NCBI GenBank assembly: GCA_041396685.1
Contig: JAWKYD010000007.1
Coordinates: 248,001 to 312,000, forward strand
Length of the DNA: 64,000 nt
Direction: 5' to 3'
DNA from: JAUIAI01 sp041396685
GTDB taxonomy: Bacteria; Pseudomonadota; Gammaproteobacteria; Burkholderiales; Burkholderiaceae_E
Shown: positions 35,792 to 44,687 of the stretch, piece after piece
Numbering within the stretch: position 1 is the first letter of the stretch
Layout of the letters: each line of letters starts with the position of its first letter
Notes under the pieces: model-generated
What the model was told of the DNA's origin: nothing
What the model saw: only the letters and a program-made list of their open reading frames with translations
Databases searched by the model: none
Made by a program: the position numbers and the translations under genes

Positions 35792-36841
35792 ATGACCATC
35801 CGAGCCGCCCGCCTGCATGCCGCGCACGATCTGCGCATCGATACCCTGCCGCCGCCGGCCCAACCCGCCGACGACGAGGTCGTGGTCGCCATCGCTGCCG
35901 GCGGCATCTGCGGTTCCGACCTGCACTACTTCCACGACGGCGGCTTCGGCCCGATCCGCGTGCGCGAGCCGATCGTGCTCGGTCACGAGGTGGCGGGCAC
36001 GGTGAGGGCCGCCGGTGCGGCAGTCAGCCATGTGCGTGCCGGCGACCTGGTCGCGATCAATCCCAGCCAGCCCTGCGGCGCCTGCGAATACTGCCGGCAG
36101 CGCCTGTTCAACCAATGCCTGAACATGCGTTTCTTCGGGTCGGCCATGACCATGCCGCACGTGCAGGGTGGTTTCCGCGAAGCCATGCTGGTCAAGGGCG
36201 CGCAGTGCTTCGTGCTGCCCGCAGGCATCGACGCCGGCGAGGCCGCCTGCTGCGAGCCGCTCTCCGTCGCGCTGCACGCGGTCAACCGCGTCGGCGGCCG
36301 GCTCGATGGCCGCTCGGTGCTGGTGATGGGTTCAGGGCCCATCGGTTCGCTGTGCGTGGCCGCGGCACGACACGCGGGCGCAGCCGAGATCGTGGCCACC
36401 GATCTGTTCGATCCGCCACTGCGTGCCGCCGCCGCGATGGGCGCCACGCAGACACTGAACCTGCGCGCGCGGCCCGATGCGCTCGAAGCGCGTGCCGCCG
36501 CCAAGGGCAGCTTCGACGTGGTGTTCGAATGCACGGCCGCGCAGGCCGCGATCGACACCGCCGTGCGCGTGCTGCGGCCACGTGGCACCTTGGTACAGGT
36601 GGGCGTCAGCGGTGAGCGCCAGGTGGCCTTGAACATGCTGGTGGCACGCGAGATCCACTGGATCGGCACCCACCGCTTCCACGAAGAATTCGCGCAGGCC
36701 GCCGAACTGATCGGCCGCCGCACGATCGACGTGCGCCCGATCATCACCGGCAGCTATCCGCTCGACGACTGCCTGGCCGCCTTCGATGCCGCCGGCGATC
36801 GCGAGCGTGCGGTGAAGGTGCAGTTGCGTCTCGCGCATTGA
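35792..36841 (+). CDS. Zinc-dependent MDR dehydrogenase (L-idonate/L-gulonate 5-dehydrogenase-like)
   Basis: A 349-aa medium-chain dehydrogenase. The catalytic zinc site is CGSDLHYFHDGG with LGHEVAGTV; the structural zinc is held by CGACEYCRQRLFNQC; VMGSGPIGSLCVAAARHAGA is the NAD(P)-binding motif. The close resemblance is to L-idonate 5-dehydrogenases. With UxuA, UxuB and a TRAP transporter next to it, an L-gulonate 5-dehydrogenase (gulonate to fructuronate) is equally plausible. The ATG at 35792 gives the family's length; RBS is weak. Confidence 0.88.
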   Translation: MTIRAARLHAAHDLRIDTLPPPAQPADDEVVVAIAAGGICGSDLHYFHDGGFGPIRVREPIVLGHEVAGTVRAAGAAVSHVRAGDLVAINPSQPCGACEYCRQRLFNQCLNMRFFGSAMTMPHVQGGFREAMLVKGAQCFVLPAGIDAGEAACCEPLSVALHAVNRVGGRLDGRSVLVMGSGPIGSLCVAAARHAGAAEIVATDLFDPPLRAAAAMGATQTLNLRARPDALEARAAAKGSFDVVFECTAAQAAIDTAVRVLRPRGTLVQVGVSGERQVALNMLVAREIHWIGTHRFHEEFAQAAELIGRRTIDVRPIITGSYPLDDCLAAFDAAGDRERAVKVQLRLAH

Positions 36842-36842
36842 C

Positions 36843-37298
36843 ATGTCGGCGTCATCCGGCATCACGCGGCTTCGATTCGAGGCTCGTCAGACGGTCTTCG
36901 ACGATCAGGCCGCATCCACATGGCGGGTCGCCGTCGGCATCGAAGACCTCGTTGACCACGTCTTCAAACACGACCCGCCGACCGCCGTCGAGATCGAGCG
37001 GGCCATCGATGTCGTCGAAGACGCCTTGTCGGCCACGGCATTGCGGCAGGCGGCGCGCGGTGACCTGTCGACCGACGATCCGGTCCTGCATGCTCTGCTG
37101 GGCATGCACTCCGATGGCGAGCGGCGCGACCGCGACGAGGTCGAAGGCCTCTTTGGACGATTCGCCGCCGCTTCTCAGGCGCGCTCGGTTGCAAGCCTCG
37201 GGTCGCCATTCGATCGGAAGGCCGCGGCGGTTTTGCTGATCTTGCGGGAATGCATGCACCACCTCGGCTTCGAGGGCGTGCGCAGGTCCGGCGTCTGA
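36843..37298 (+). CDS. Hypothetical protein
   Basis: A 151-aa soluble, acidic and mostly helical protein that I do not recognise. VGIEDLVDHVFKHDPPTAVEIERAIDVVEDAL and the following Asp/Ala-rich helices read as a compact helical domain, with no signal peptide. It starts 1 nt after the dehydrogenase stop, which suggests translational coupling. An overlapping minus-strand frame (36852-37541) has poorer composition. The codon pattern supports the plus frame, but no family evidence does. Confidence 0.55.
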   Translation: MSASSGITRLRFEARQTVFDDQAASTWRVAVGIEDLVDHVFKHDPPTAVEIERAIDVVEDALSATALRQAARGDLSTDDPVLHALLGMHSDGERRDRDEVEGLFGRFAAASQARSVASLGSPFDRKAAAVLLILRECMHHLGFEGVRRSGV

Positions 37299-37395
37299 TC
37301 GCGACGCGTCATTCAGGCGCTTGAGTCGATCCCGGCCGAGGTTGTACGGCAGCGAACCGACGTCGGCGGTTCGTTGCACCTGTGTGCCGGAACAG

Positions 37396-40300
37396 CTATT
37401 TCGGCGCCGGTGTCGGCGTTGGTTCTGGTTTTCCCTCCCGCGGGCCAAGCGCTGCGAAAGCGCTCCGATACTGTTCGAGCGCGGACAAGCGGGCAGCGAC
37501 CCCTTTGCGAATCTCACCGAGGAAGTCGCTGTCGATGTCATCGGCCGCGGCTTCGCGCCGAGCCTTCGCTTGCTCCAGCGATTTTGCTTTTTCCTCTACG
37601 TGCTGCCTCGCGGCTTTGATCCCCGCCGGCGGTTCGGCCGCACTCGGCTGTGCCGATCCGGGCGTGGATGACCCGGCAGGGGGATTGGTGGCGGTGGACG
37701 GCGCGGCGCCCGTTGCGGCCCCTGGTGGCGATGCGGCCGCATTGGCAGGCGAAGCATCGGCCTTCGGCGGCTCGGCCGGCTTGGCGGCGCTGGCCTCGAG
37801 CTGCTCGAGTTCGCTCGTCGCGGCTGCCAGCGCAGTGGTTTCGTCTGCCACCAGGGCCGCGTCGTTGAGCACGGCCAGCCGTAACTCGCGACGGTAGTCG
37901 TCGAGCGCTCGCAACGATGTCAGCACCGCCTCGTTCGCCTGCCAGGCATCGGACGGCTTTGCTTCCAGCTTGTCCAGCGCACGCCGATAGGCTTCCTTCA
38001 GGGTGGTGCTTCCCTGTGCCGTCGGTTCGGAGACTCGTGCCTGCCAGTCCCGCACGGCCTTGGCATTGGATCCGTCGAGCGTCTGCGCCCAGATCAAGGC
38101 CAGTTCCCGCCCGGGGCGGATACCATGCAATGCGAAACGAATCGACTCGTGCGCCGAGACCGAATCCGCATCGAAGCCTGCCCTGAGATCCGTGGTCAGT
38201 TGGCGTCGGTCGTCGACGCCCCCCCCGGTCGAGAGCTGGGCGGCCTTCAACTCGTTTTCGAGTGCGCTGCGCTGACCGGAATCGAGGTCTGGATTCTGAA
38301 GCTCGAGTCGGACCTGCTGCGCCCGCAGGAAATTGGTATCGAACCTTCCGCCATAGTTGAACAGAGCAAGGTTCAGGGCCGTCTTGGCGATGCCCGCAAC
38401 ATTGGTGCCAACCGATTTCACCATCCAGTTGCCCACATCGTCTTTGGCGACGACATAGTTCGTTCTGGCCGCACCGTCGACACGCAAGGTGTTCACCCGC
38501 TGCCAAAAGGCCTTGTCGAGGCTTTCCAGATTGACGAGGGCCTGGGCATTTTTCTGGATACTGAAAGGCGCACCGAGAAAACGGGTGAATCCGTCGTTGA
38601 GCATGTTGTTCTGGCGCAGTTGCGGGTCTTCCTGGAGCTGCGTCGCGGTGAACATGGCTCTGAGATAGGCACTGGCCGGGCGCACATGCACCATCTCCGC
38701 GCGCATGCGATAGGCGGCCGCCAGCGCATCTTCGATCTGGCCGACATCGTTTCTGCCGCCGCGCTCGAGGGCATCCAGATAGCGATATCGCAAGCGCGCG
38801 ATGTGCGCATCGAGGACCTCGATCCGCAGGGTCTCGTCACCCGACACGAACGGATCGTCGGCATTCTTCTTGACGACCCTCGCGCGTAGCGCGCGCAGTG
38901 TTGCCTGATTGGCGCCGTCGACCAACTCGACGATCGCATCGTAGGCCTGGCCCAGGGAAATGGCCGAGGTCGCGGCCTTCATCCGCTCGCGAAACGCGGC
39001 CTGGACGCCGCGAGCGGAGGCGAGCGCGGTTCGGATGTCAGCGGCAGTCTTTGCGCCGTCGGGAGGGCTCGGTTCAGTCGTCGAGCCAGACGCGTTCGAG
39101 ACCAACGGGATCTCGGCTTCGATGCGTCGGACGATCTCGTCGAAAGCACCGTTCGGATCGAAGCGCGTCAGGGCCAGATACCCGTTTGCCTCCCGCTTGA
39201 GGCCTTTGCCCTCGCGCTGCGTGTGGGTCTTGCGACGATAGTCATCATCGGCGAACACCAACAGGGTGTTGCCGATCGTCTCGAGTAGCGCATTCGCCTT
39301 TCCTTCCGGCGTGTCCAGGCCTCGCGCGGTGCCCTGATCCTGCTCCTCGGTCAGCCAGGCGTTCGTGGCGATGAAGCGCAGGCGCTCGCCGAGCGATATG
39401 AGGAGCGTGTCGAGATCGTGCCGCCACCGTGCCATGTCGGCCTTGCCGGCATCGTCTGGCGCGAGGGGCGCTTGTGCCAACAGGGTTGCCAGTTGGTCGA
39501 TACCCAAGCACGGGCGGCCGCTGTCGAAGTCGTTGGGAAACGCGATAGGTAGCGCATTGGCGACCTTGACCAGCGAATCCGGGACAGACGGAGCGTCTTG
39601 CCGATTCGCCTCCGTTTTAGAAGCCGCAGCCACCGCATCCAGCACTTGCGCCGACGCAACACGGGCAGTCCCGAGCGTCGCCAATGCCTTGTTCACATCG
39701 ACGAAGTCTTCCGGACGGTCCGTCGTCACAATCTGGTTGAATCGGCGCACGGATGTCGAAAGCGTATCGCGTGCGCTCTGTTCAAACGATCTATCTGGTG
39801 AAGAAGCCTGGTTGTCACGCCCCGCTGCATCGGTCGGTTGCCCGACTGAAAGATCCGGGATGTCTGCCTGCAGCGCCGAGAGCAGGGAGGCGGTGTGTCG
39901 AAGCAGATCTTTCTGGGCGACGGCCGCCTGCGGGCTTGGCTGGGCAAACACGGCCCGCGCGCCGGCCTCGCCGACTTCGATGGCCGTGTCCCAGAGCTGT
40001 TTGCGGGCTTCGTCGATCGATTGCTTCTTGCCAGACGCAAGGGCCTCGGTGTACTTCTGGTAGTCGGCAAGCAGACGCGTGTCGTAACCGCTTGGAGCGA
40101 CACCTGCGCCATGACCCGGAGCGGTCGGGGAAGTGCCCGCCGCACAGTCTGCCGTGCTTGAGTCCGCGTACATGGACAGGGCGCTGTTCAGATGCCGCGC
40201 CGCTGCAGGCCAGTCCAGTGTGGCGACTCTTTTGGCCGGCAGGTTTCCGTGGTCTTTTTCTATCTGCTTCAAGGCGTCGGCGTATGCGCTGTCATCATCC

Positions 40301-40527
40301 CGATGCATTCGGCGGGCCACAAGGGTCGCCCGCAGTCGCGCCATCAGCGGCTTGGCGCCCAGCGCCATCGCGACCGCCTGCTTTTGCAGCATCTGGTCGT
40401 CGCTGACCAGCGGACCCTTGTAGACATCCACGCTCACTTGCAGCGCGCTGCATCCGGCAATACAAGCAAAGGCGGGTCCGGCGGCCGTTCTGCGCAGGCT
40501 CCGGGAGAAACGCTGCATACGGTTCAT
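37396..40527 (-). CDS. Large lipoprotein of unknown function (1043 aa)
   Basis: A 1043-aa protein that I do not recognise. The lipobox IAGC (Cys26) after a basic leader suggests lipid anchoring in an envelope membrane. SALQVSVDVYKGPLVSDDQM follows the Cys. Most of the protein is predicted by eye to be alpha-helical with many Arg/Asp/Gln repeats and no catalytic motif. Around residues 914-970 is a Pro/Ala/Ser-rich linker, then a charged coiled-coil-like helix and a PEPTPTPAPK tail. Its start overlaps the stop of the 223-aa lipoprotein gene (ATGA), so the two are produced together. Third-base usage looks less strictly GC-biased than in the flanks. Confidence 0.8.
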   Translation of the reverse strand: MNRMQRFSRSLRRTAAGPAFACIAGCSALQVSVDVYKGPLVSDDQMLQKQAVAMALGAKPLMARLRATLVARRMHRDDDSAYADALKQIEKDHGNLPAKRVATLDWPAAARHLNSALSMYADSSTADCAAGTSPTAPGHGAGVAPSGYDTRLLADYQKYTEALASGKKQSIDEARKQLWDTAIEVGEAGARAVFAQPSPQAAVAQKDLLRHTASLLSALQADIPDLSVGQPTDAAGRDNQASSPDRSFEQSARDTLSTSVRRFNQIVTTDRPEDFVDVNKALATLGTARVASAQVLDAVAAASKTEANRQDAPSVPDSLVKVANALPIAFPNDFDSGRPCLGIDQLATLLAQAPLAPDDAGKADMARWRHDLDTLLISLGERLRFIATNAWLTEEQDQGTARGLDTPEGKANALLETIGNTLLVFADDDYRRKTHTQREGKGLKREANGYLALTRFDPNGAFDEIVRRIEAEIPLVSNASGSTTEPSPPDGAKTAADIRTALASARGVQAAFRERMKAATSAISLGQAYDAIVELVDGANQATLRALRARVVKKNADDPFVSGDETLRIEVLDAHIARLRYRYLDALERGGRNDVGQIEDALAAAYRMRAEMVHVRPASAYLRAMFTATQLQEDPQLRQNNMLNDGFTRFLGAPFSIQKNAQALVNLESLDKAFWQRVNTLRVDGAARTNYVVAKDDVGNWMVKSVGTNVAGIAKTALNLALFNYGGRFDTNFLRAQQVRLELQNPDLDSGQRSALENELKAAQLSTGGGVDDRRQLTTDLRAGFDADSVSAHESIRFALHGIRPGRELALIWAQTLDGSNAKAVRDWQARVSEPTAQGSTTLKEAYRRALDKLEAKPSDAWQANEAVLTSLRALDDYRRELRLAVLNDAALVADETTALAAATSELEQLEASAAKPAEPPKADASPANAAASPPGAATGAAPSTATNPPAGSSTPGSAQPSAAEPPAGIKAARQHVEEKAKSLEQAKARREAAADDIDSDFLGEIRKGVAARLSALEQYRSAFAALGPREGKPEPTPTPAPK

Positions 40528-41195
40528 TTGCCGCCTCCGAGTTCGGTTTCGAAGCGCTTGTAGCGTTCGATGCCGGCTTGCGCCTTGCTCAATTCCGCGA
40601 AGACGTCGGCATCGAGCGTCACTTGCCCCTGGCCCTGGCGCAGGGTCGCCACGGTACCGAGCGCTTCGGCAAAGGCGGCCTCGACCTGCGCCGGGCTGCT
40701 GCCCATGTAGATGACCAGCCGATGCGCCCGCGGTGCTTCGCGGAATCCCTCGGGGCCAAAGAGCATCAAGCCTCGGCCGGTGGCGAGATCGACCTGTGTA
40801 CCGTTTTCCTTGGCCTCGATGGGCGTGGTGGCGTCATCGGGGTTGCCCTTGACCGTCCCCGTGATCGAATCAACGACGGTGGCGGGCAGCCAACCCGAGG
40901 CGAAGCTCACATTGTTGAAGACCGATGACTGACCGCGCACCCGAATGCGATACAAGGTGGGCGGAAGCTGATCGCGCTGATCGTAGACGCCGAGATAGTA
41001 GGTGGTCTCGAGCACCGTGCTGGGCGTGATGCTGCCTGCGCCGACCGACAGCCCCGCGAGCGTGTTGCGAGCAGAAACCGACATCGATGTGCATGCGCTC
41101 GTCGCCATGATGATGAACGCCGACGCAATCCATCGGGCCAAGCCACGAACCCGACAATGTGGACGCGGAACACAGACGCATGACGGGCCGTTCAT
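40524..41195 (-). CDS. Putative lipoprotein of unknown function (223 aa)
   Basis: A 223-aa protein that I do not recognise. After a basic start it has a hydrophobic segment ending in MATSAC (Cys35), an imperfect lipobox. The mature part looks beta-rich: SARNTLAGLSVGAG, then TTYYLGVYDQRDQLPPTLYRIRVRGQS and GWLPATVVDSITGTV, and ends in a charged helix (LSKAQAGIERYKRFETELGGGK). GGGAGAG precedes the ATG. It overlaps the 1043-aa lipoprotein gene by 4 nt, so they probably act as a pair. Confidence 0.75.
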   Translation of the reverse strand: MNGPSCVCVPRPHCRVRGLARWIASAFIIMATSACTSMSVSARNTLAGLSVGAGSITPSTVLETTYYLGVYDQRDQLPPTLYRIRVRGQSSVFNNVSFASGWLPATVVDSITGTVKGNPDDATTPIEAKENGTQVDLATGRGLMLFGPEGFREAPRAHRLVIYMGSSPAQVEAAFAEALGTVATLRQGQGQVTLDADVFAELSKAQAGIERYKRFETELGGGK

Positions 41196-41228
41196 CTGTC
41201 TCTCCCCTTGCCGCTCGTGGATGTCGTC

Positions 41229-41262
41229 GTTCGCGAGGGAGATGGATTCCCTCGACGCGAAC
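41229..41262. promoter_or_regulatory. Leader hairpin upstream of the lipoprotein pair
   Basis: Arms of 7 bp (41229-41235 with 41256-41262) and 5 bp (41236-41240 with 41248-41252), separated by a 3-nt bulge (41253-41255), enclose a 7-nt loop. It lies 34 nt before the minus-strand lipoprotein start, so it would be in its 5' untranslated region, or end the transcript of the sulfhydrylase gene upstream. Confidence 0.35.
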
Positions 41263-41469
41263 AGGCAGCTTACGGCTCGCCGCGACGTTCGGGTATCCCC
41301 AAATCTGTTGATGGCAATGGATCCGAGGCCCGGATCAGATCATCGGAAACTCCCAGCGTCGAAACCCGGGATCGCGGCAGTACCGGACTGCCGGAAGCGG
41401 GTCGGTTCCTCAGAGCCCGCGGCGCTTGCCAGGGCCGGCGGTTGCGGCGCGAATCAGGATCGAGGCGCC

Positions 41470-42711
41470 TCAGGCCGCCGCGCTGGCCACCTCGTAGGCC
41501 TGCGAGAAATCCGCCAGCAGATCGTCGCAGTCTTCGATGCCTACCGAGATGCGGATCAGGGATTCATCGATGCCCATGCTGGCGCGGCGCTCGGCTCCCA
41601 TTTCGTGGAAGATCGTGTGCGCGACCGGAATCGCCAACGTGCGGTTGTCGCCGAGGTTGCTCGATTTCACCACCACCCGCAGCGCGTTCAGGTAGCGCCA
41701 GAGGTCGACCTCGTGGCCGAGTTCGAAGCTGAGCAGAGCGCCGGGCCGGCGAAACAGCGTGCGGGCGCGATCGTGCTGTGGGTGCGCGGGCAGACCGGGG
41801 TAGAACACCTTGCGCACCCACGGCTGCGCATCGAGGTGCTCGGCCAGCGCCTGCGCATTGGCGCACTGGCGCTCGAGCCGCAGGGCCAGCGTTTCGGCGC
41901 CGACCGCGATGTGGTGGGCGGCTTCGGGGCCCAAGGTGGCGCCCAGATCGCGCAGGCCCTTTTTCTTGATCTGCTGCAGGCCCCACTTGCGCGGGTCGCC
42001 CTGGCGATAGATGTCGTAGATGTTCGCGAAGCCCGACCAGTCGAACAGGCCGGTGTCGGTGACCGCACCCCCCAGCGCATTGCCGTGGCCGCCGATGTAT
42101 TTGGTCAGCGAGTTGACCACCAGGCTCGCGCCGACCGACCTGGGCTGGATCAGCCAGGGCGAGGTCATGGTGTTGTCGACCACGAAGATCAGGCCACGCT
42201 CGCGCGCCAGTTCGCCGATTTCGGCCAGCGCCGACACCTGGGTGGCCGGGTTCGCGATGGTTTCGACGAACACCAGCCGGGTCTCGGGGCGCAGCGCCTC
42301 GCGCACGGCCTCGACGCGGGTGGCGTCGGCGAATGTGACATCGACCCCGTGTGCGGCGAAGCTGTTGAACAGGCTGTTGGTGTTGCCAAACAGGAACGAA
42401 CTCGACACGAAGTGGTCGCCCCGGCGCAGCAATGCGAACAGCACGGTGCCGATCGCGGCCATGCCGGTGCCGAAGCACACCGTTCCCAGGCCGTCTTCCA
42501 TGCGGGTGATCTTGGTCTGCAGCGCCTCGACGGTGGGGTTGACCTGACGCCCATAGGTGTAGCCGGCCTGCCTGCCCTGAAAGACCGCGGCCAGGTCGCG
42601 GGCGTCCTCGTAGCCGTAGGCCACGTTCGCGTGCACGGGTTTTTGCAGGCTGCCGTGCTCGATCGGGTCGAGACGGTCGCTGTGCACGATACGGGTGGTG
42701 AAGCCTTTCAA
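41470..42711 (-). CDS. PLP-dependent cystathionine synthase / O-acylhomoserine sulfhydrylase family enzyme
   Basis: A 413-aa PLP enzyme of Cys/Met metabolism. GYTYGRQVNPTVEALQTKI, FVVDNTMTSPWLIQP and the PLP-Lys segment LVVNSLTKYIGGHGNALGG are typical, and VKSSNLGDNRTLAIPVAHTIF matches the substrate-carboxylate region. The usual product is homocysteine or cystathionine from activated homoserine. The exact member (O-acetyl- or O-succinylhomoserine sulfhydrylase, or cystathionine gamma-synthase/lyase) cannot be chosen from sequence. Its length is normal. It is a single-gene unit. Confidence 0.88.
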   Translation of the reverse strand: MKGFTTRIVHSDRLDPIEHGSLQKPVHANVAYGYEDARDLAAVFQGRQAGYTYGRQVNPTVEALQTKITRMEDGLGTVCFGTGMAAIGTVLFALLRRGDHFVSSSFLFGNTNSLFNSFAAHGVDVTFADATRVEAVREALRPETRLVFVETIANPATQVSALAEIGELARERGLIFVVDNTMTSPWLIQPRSVGASLVVNSLTKYIGGHGNALGGAVTDTGLFDWSGFANIYDIYRQGDPRKWGLQQIKKKGLRDLGATLGPEAAHHIAVGAETLALRLERQCANAQALAEHLDAQPWVRKVFYPGLPAHPQHDRARTLFRRPGALLSFELGHEVDLWRYLNALRVVVKSSNLGDNRTLAIPVAHTIFHEMGAERRASMGIDESLIRISVGIEDCDDLLADFSQAYEVASAAA

Positions 42712-42932
42712 GGGAGGTCCGATGGGATGAGCGATGGCGGGGCCAAGAGTTTACCCGTGGGCGCGGCCCGGGTCGCCCCCCTCGAACGTCAGCGGCCCGA
42801 CTCCGGTACCCAGGTGAGACCGACCGATCGCGCCACGGTTTGCTACGCAATGCAGGGGATGCACCGGCCCCCGCACCCGCCTAGGATGCCCGCCAGGCGC
42901 CGGCCCGGCGCCGATCCGAGAGGAGATGGGTC

Positions 42933-43241
42933 ATGACGGTGCTATGCGAGTGGGTGTTCAAGATCAACCCGGGGACCGATCCGGCGATCACGATCGAAAG
43001 CGCCAAGCGTGCCATGGCCGTGTGGCGCAAACACGGTGCGAATCCACGCTTGTACACGGTTGCTTTCGGCGAGGTGGGCTGCATGAGCGTCAAGACCGAG
43101 TTCGCCGGCTACGCCGAATACGGCCGAATCCACGACCTCGTTGCGACCGACCCCGACATCAGGGCCTGGTCGACACAGAACGAGCGCGAAGGGGGCAGCA
43201 CCTGGATCCGCAGCAACATCCTGCGGGAGGTTCCGGCCTAG
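42933..43241 (+). CDS. Small NIPSNAP-like hypothetical protein
   Basis: A 102-aa protein with the shape of a dimeric alpha-beta barrel: MTVLCEWVFKINPGTD (first strand), a helix with KRAMAVWRKHGAN, TVAFGEVGCMSVKTEFAGYAEYGRI and a C-terminal helix. This resembles NIPSNAP or other ferredoxin-like proteins, but the similarity is by eye only. AGAGGAGATGGGTC precedes the ATG, a strong RBS. It is a single-gene unit, followed by a direct repeat and the convergent serine hydrolase gene. Confidence 0.65.
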   Translation: MTVLCEWVFKINPGTDPAITIESAKRAMAVWRKHGANPRLYTVAFGEVGCMSVKTEFAGYAEYGRIHDLVATDPDIRAWSTQNEREGGSTWIRSNILREVPA

Positions 43242-43308
43242 CCCCACGCCCATTCGCCTGCGCCCGCTGCGCCTGCGCCTGCGCCCCACGCCCATACGCC
43301 TGCGCCCG
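43242..43308. repeat. 25-bp direct repeat, period 42 bp, with CTGCGC triplication between
   Basis: Copies at 43242-43266 and 43284-43308 differ at one position. Between them CTGCGC is repeated three times. The whole array fills the space between the convergent genes at 43241 and 43345, directly after the stop codon of the first. Confidence 0.9.
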
Positions 43309-43344
43309 ATCCGCCACCGACGGCCGGCGCCGCTGCCGGGTGTG

Positions 43345-44556
43345 TCAGTCGTCCAGCGCCGAATACACCAGGGTGCGGAGTTCGCGCCGCACCGGGTAGG
43401 TGGACGACGGCATCAGCTGGGTCATGAACACCACCCACATGTCCTCGAGCGGGTCCAACCAGAACGCTGTGCTGGCCATGCCGCCCCAGGCCATTTCGCC
43501 CACCGAGCCGGGAATCATGGTCAGGGGCGGCTCTTCGACGACCGAGAAACCGAGCCCGAAGCCGACGCCGTTGTAGGTGGCCTCGGCGAACATCGACACC
43601 GACAGGTCGGGCAGGTAGGCATGACCTGGCAGGTGGTTGGCGCCCATCAGTTCGATGGTCTTGCGGCTCAGGTAGCGGTGGCCGTCGAGCGTGCCACCCT
43701 CGACCAGCATGCGGCAGAAGCGGTTGTAGTCGGCCAGGGTCGACACCAGTCCGCCGCCCCCCGAGAAGTAGGTGGCCGGCCGCAGCAGGCGGCTCTTGGC
43801 CGGGTCGTCGGCCAGCTTCATGCCGCCCTCGGGCGTGGCGACGTAACAGGCGGCCAGCCGGTCGGCCTTGGCCTCGGGCACCCAGAAGTCGGTGTCGACC
43901 ATGCCCAGCGGCTCGAGCAGTTCGCCGCGCAGGAAGTCTTCGAAGCTGGCGCCTGAAATCTTGCCGACCAGGTAGCCGAGCACATCGGTGGCGACCGAGT
44001 AATTCCAGGCGGTGCCGGGCGAGAACTCGAGCGGCAGCGTGCCCAGGGCGGCGATCATGGCATCGAGCGAGCGATCCTTGGTGCCCATTTCCATCTCGAG
44101 CTCGCGGTAGGCGGCGTCGACGTTGCTGCGCATCTGGAAGCCGTAGGTGAGGCCCGAGGTGTGACGCAGCAGATCGACGACCTGCATGGGCCGCGCCGGC
44201 GGGGTGGTGCGAAACATGCCGCGGGTACCGCCGGCGAACACGCCCAGGTTCTTCCACTCGGGGATGTAGCGCGCGACCGGATCGTCGAGCGCCACCAGGC
44301 CGCGCTCGACCAGCATCATGAAGGCCACCGTGGTCAGCGGCTTGGTCATCGAGTAGATGCGGAAGATGGTGTTCTCGGCCAGCGGCTTGTCGCGCTCGAC
44401 GTCTGCCTTGCCGAGCGTGCATTGCCAGACCTGCTCGCCGTGACGCGAGACGGAGACCTGGGCGCACGGAAAGCGGCCGGTGTCGAGGTAGCGGGTTTGG
44501 AGGTGCTCGGCGATGCGGTCGAGCCGGTTCAGAGAGAGGCCTCTGGTATCTGCCAT
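43345..44556 (-). CDS. Serine hydrolase, class C beta-lactamase/esterase fold
   Basis: A 403-aa cytoplasmic (no signal peptide) serine hydrolase of the beta-lactamase-related family, like EstB esterases. The nucleophile motif S-x-x-K is YSMTKPLT; the second motif is WNYSVATDVLG (Y-S-V); HTSGLTYGF and SGGGGLVSTLADYNRF are typical neighbours. Esterase or peptidase activity is more likely than antibiotic resistance because of the cytoplasmic location. A 23-residue Arg-rich N-terminal extension in the same frame was not included. Confidence 0.85.
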   Translation of the reverse strand: MADTRGLSLNRLDRIAEHLQTRYLDTGRFPCAQVSVSRHGEQVWQCTLGKADVERDKPLAENTIFRIYSMTKPLTTVAFMMLVERGLVALDDPVARYIPEWKNLGVFAGGTRGMFRTTPPARPMQVVDLLRHTSGLTYGFQMRSNVDAAYRELEMEMGTKDRSLDAMIAALGTLPLEFSPGTAWNYSVATDVLGYLVGKISGASFEDFLRGELLEPLGMVDTDFWVPEAKADRLAACYVATPEGGMKLADDPAKSRLLRPATYFSGGGGLVSTLADYNRFCRMLVEGGTLDGHRYLSRKTIELMGANHLPGHAYLPDLSVSMFAEATYNGVGFGLGFSVVEEPPLTMIPGSVGEMAWGGMASTAFWLDPLEDMWVVFMTQLMPSSTYPVRRELRTLVYSALDD

Positions 44557-44687
44557 CGTAGGTGTCCTGAGGGGGCGGCGGAGGGGCGAACGCCGATGGT
44601 AACGCCTGCTCCGAAGGCCCTTCATGTCGTCCGCCCGGGCCCTGAGCTATCCTGTCCGATGAACCTCGTCCGACCGGAGACTCAGAC

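Noticed and set aside
36852..37541. 229-aa minus-strand frame over the hypothetical 151-aa gene
   Set aside because: Arg/Gln/Asp-rich and motif-free. The plus-strand frame has the better composition and sits right after the dehydrogenase stop.
43242..43308. C-terminal extension of the serine hydrolase encoded by the repeat
   Set aside because: Another minus-strand frame reads the repeat as Gly/Ala/Trp-rich sequence, but the hydrolase frame stops at 43345 before it.
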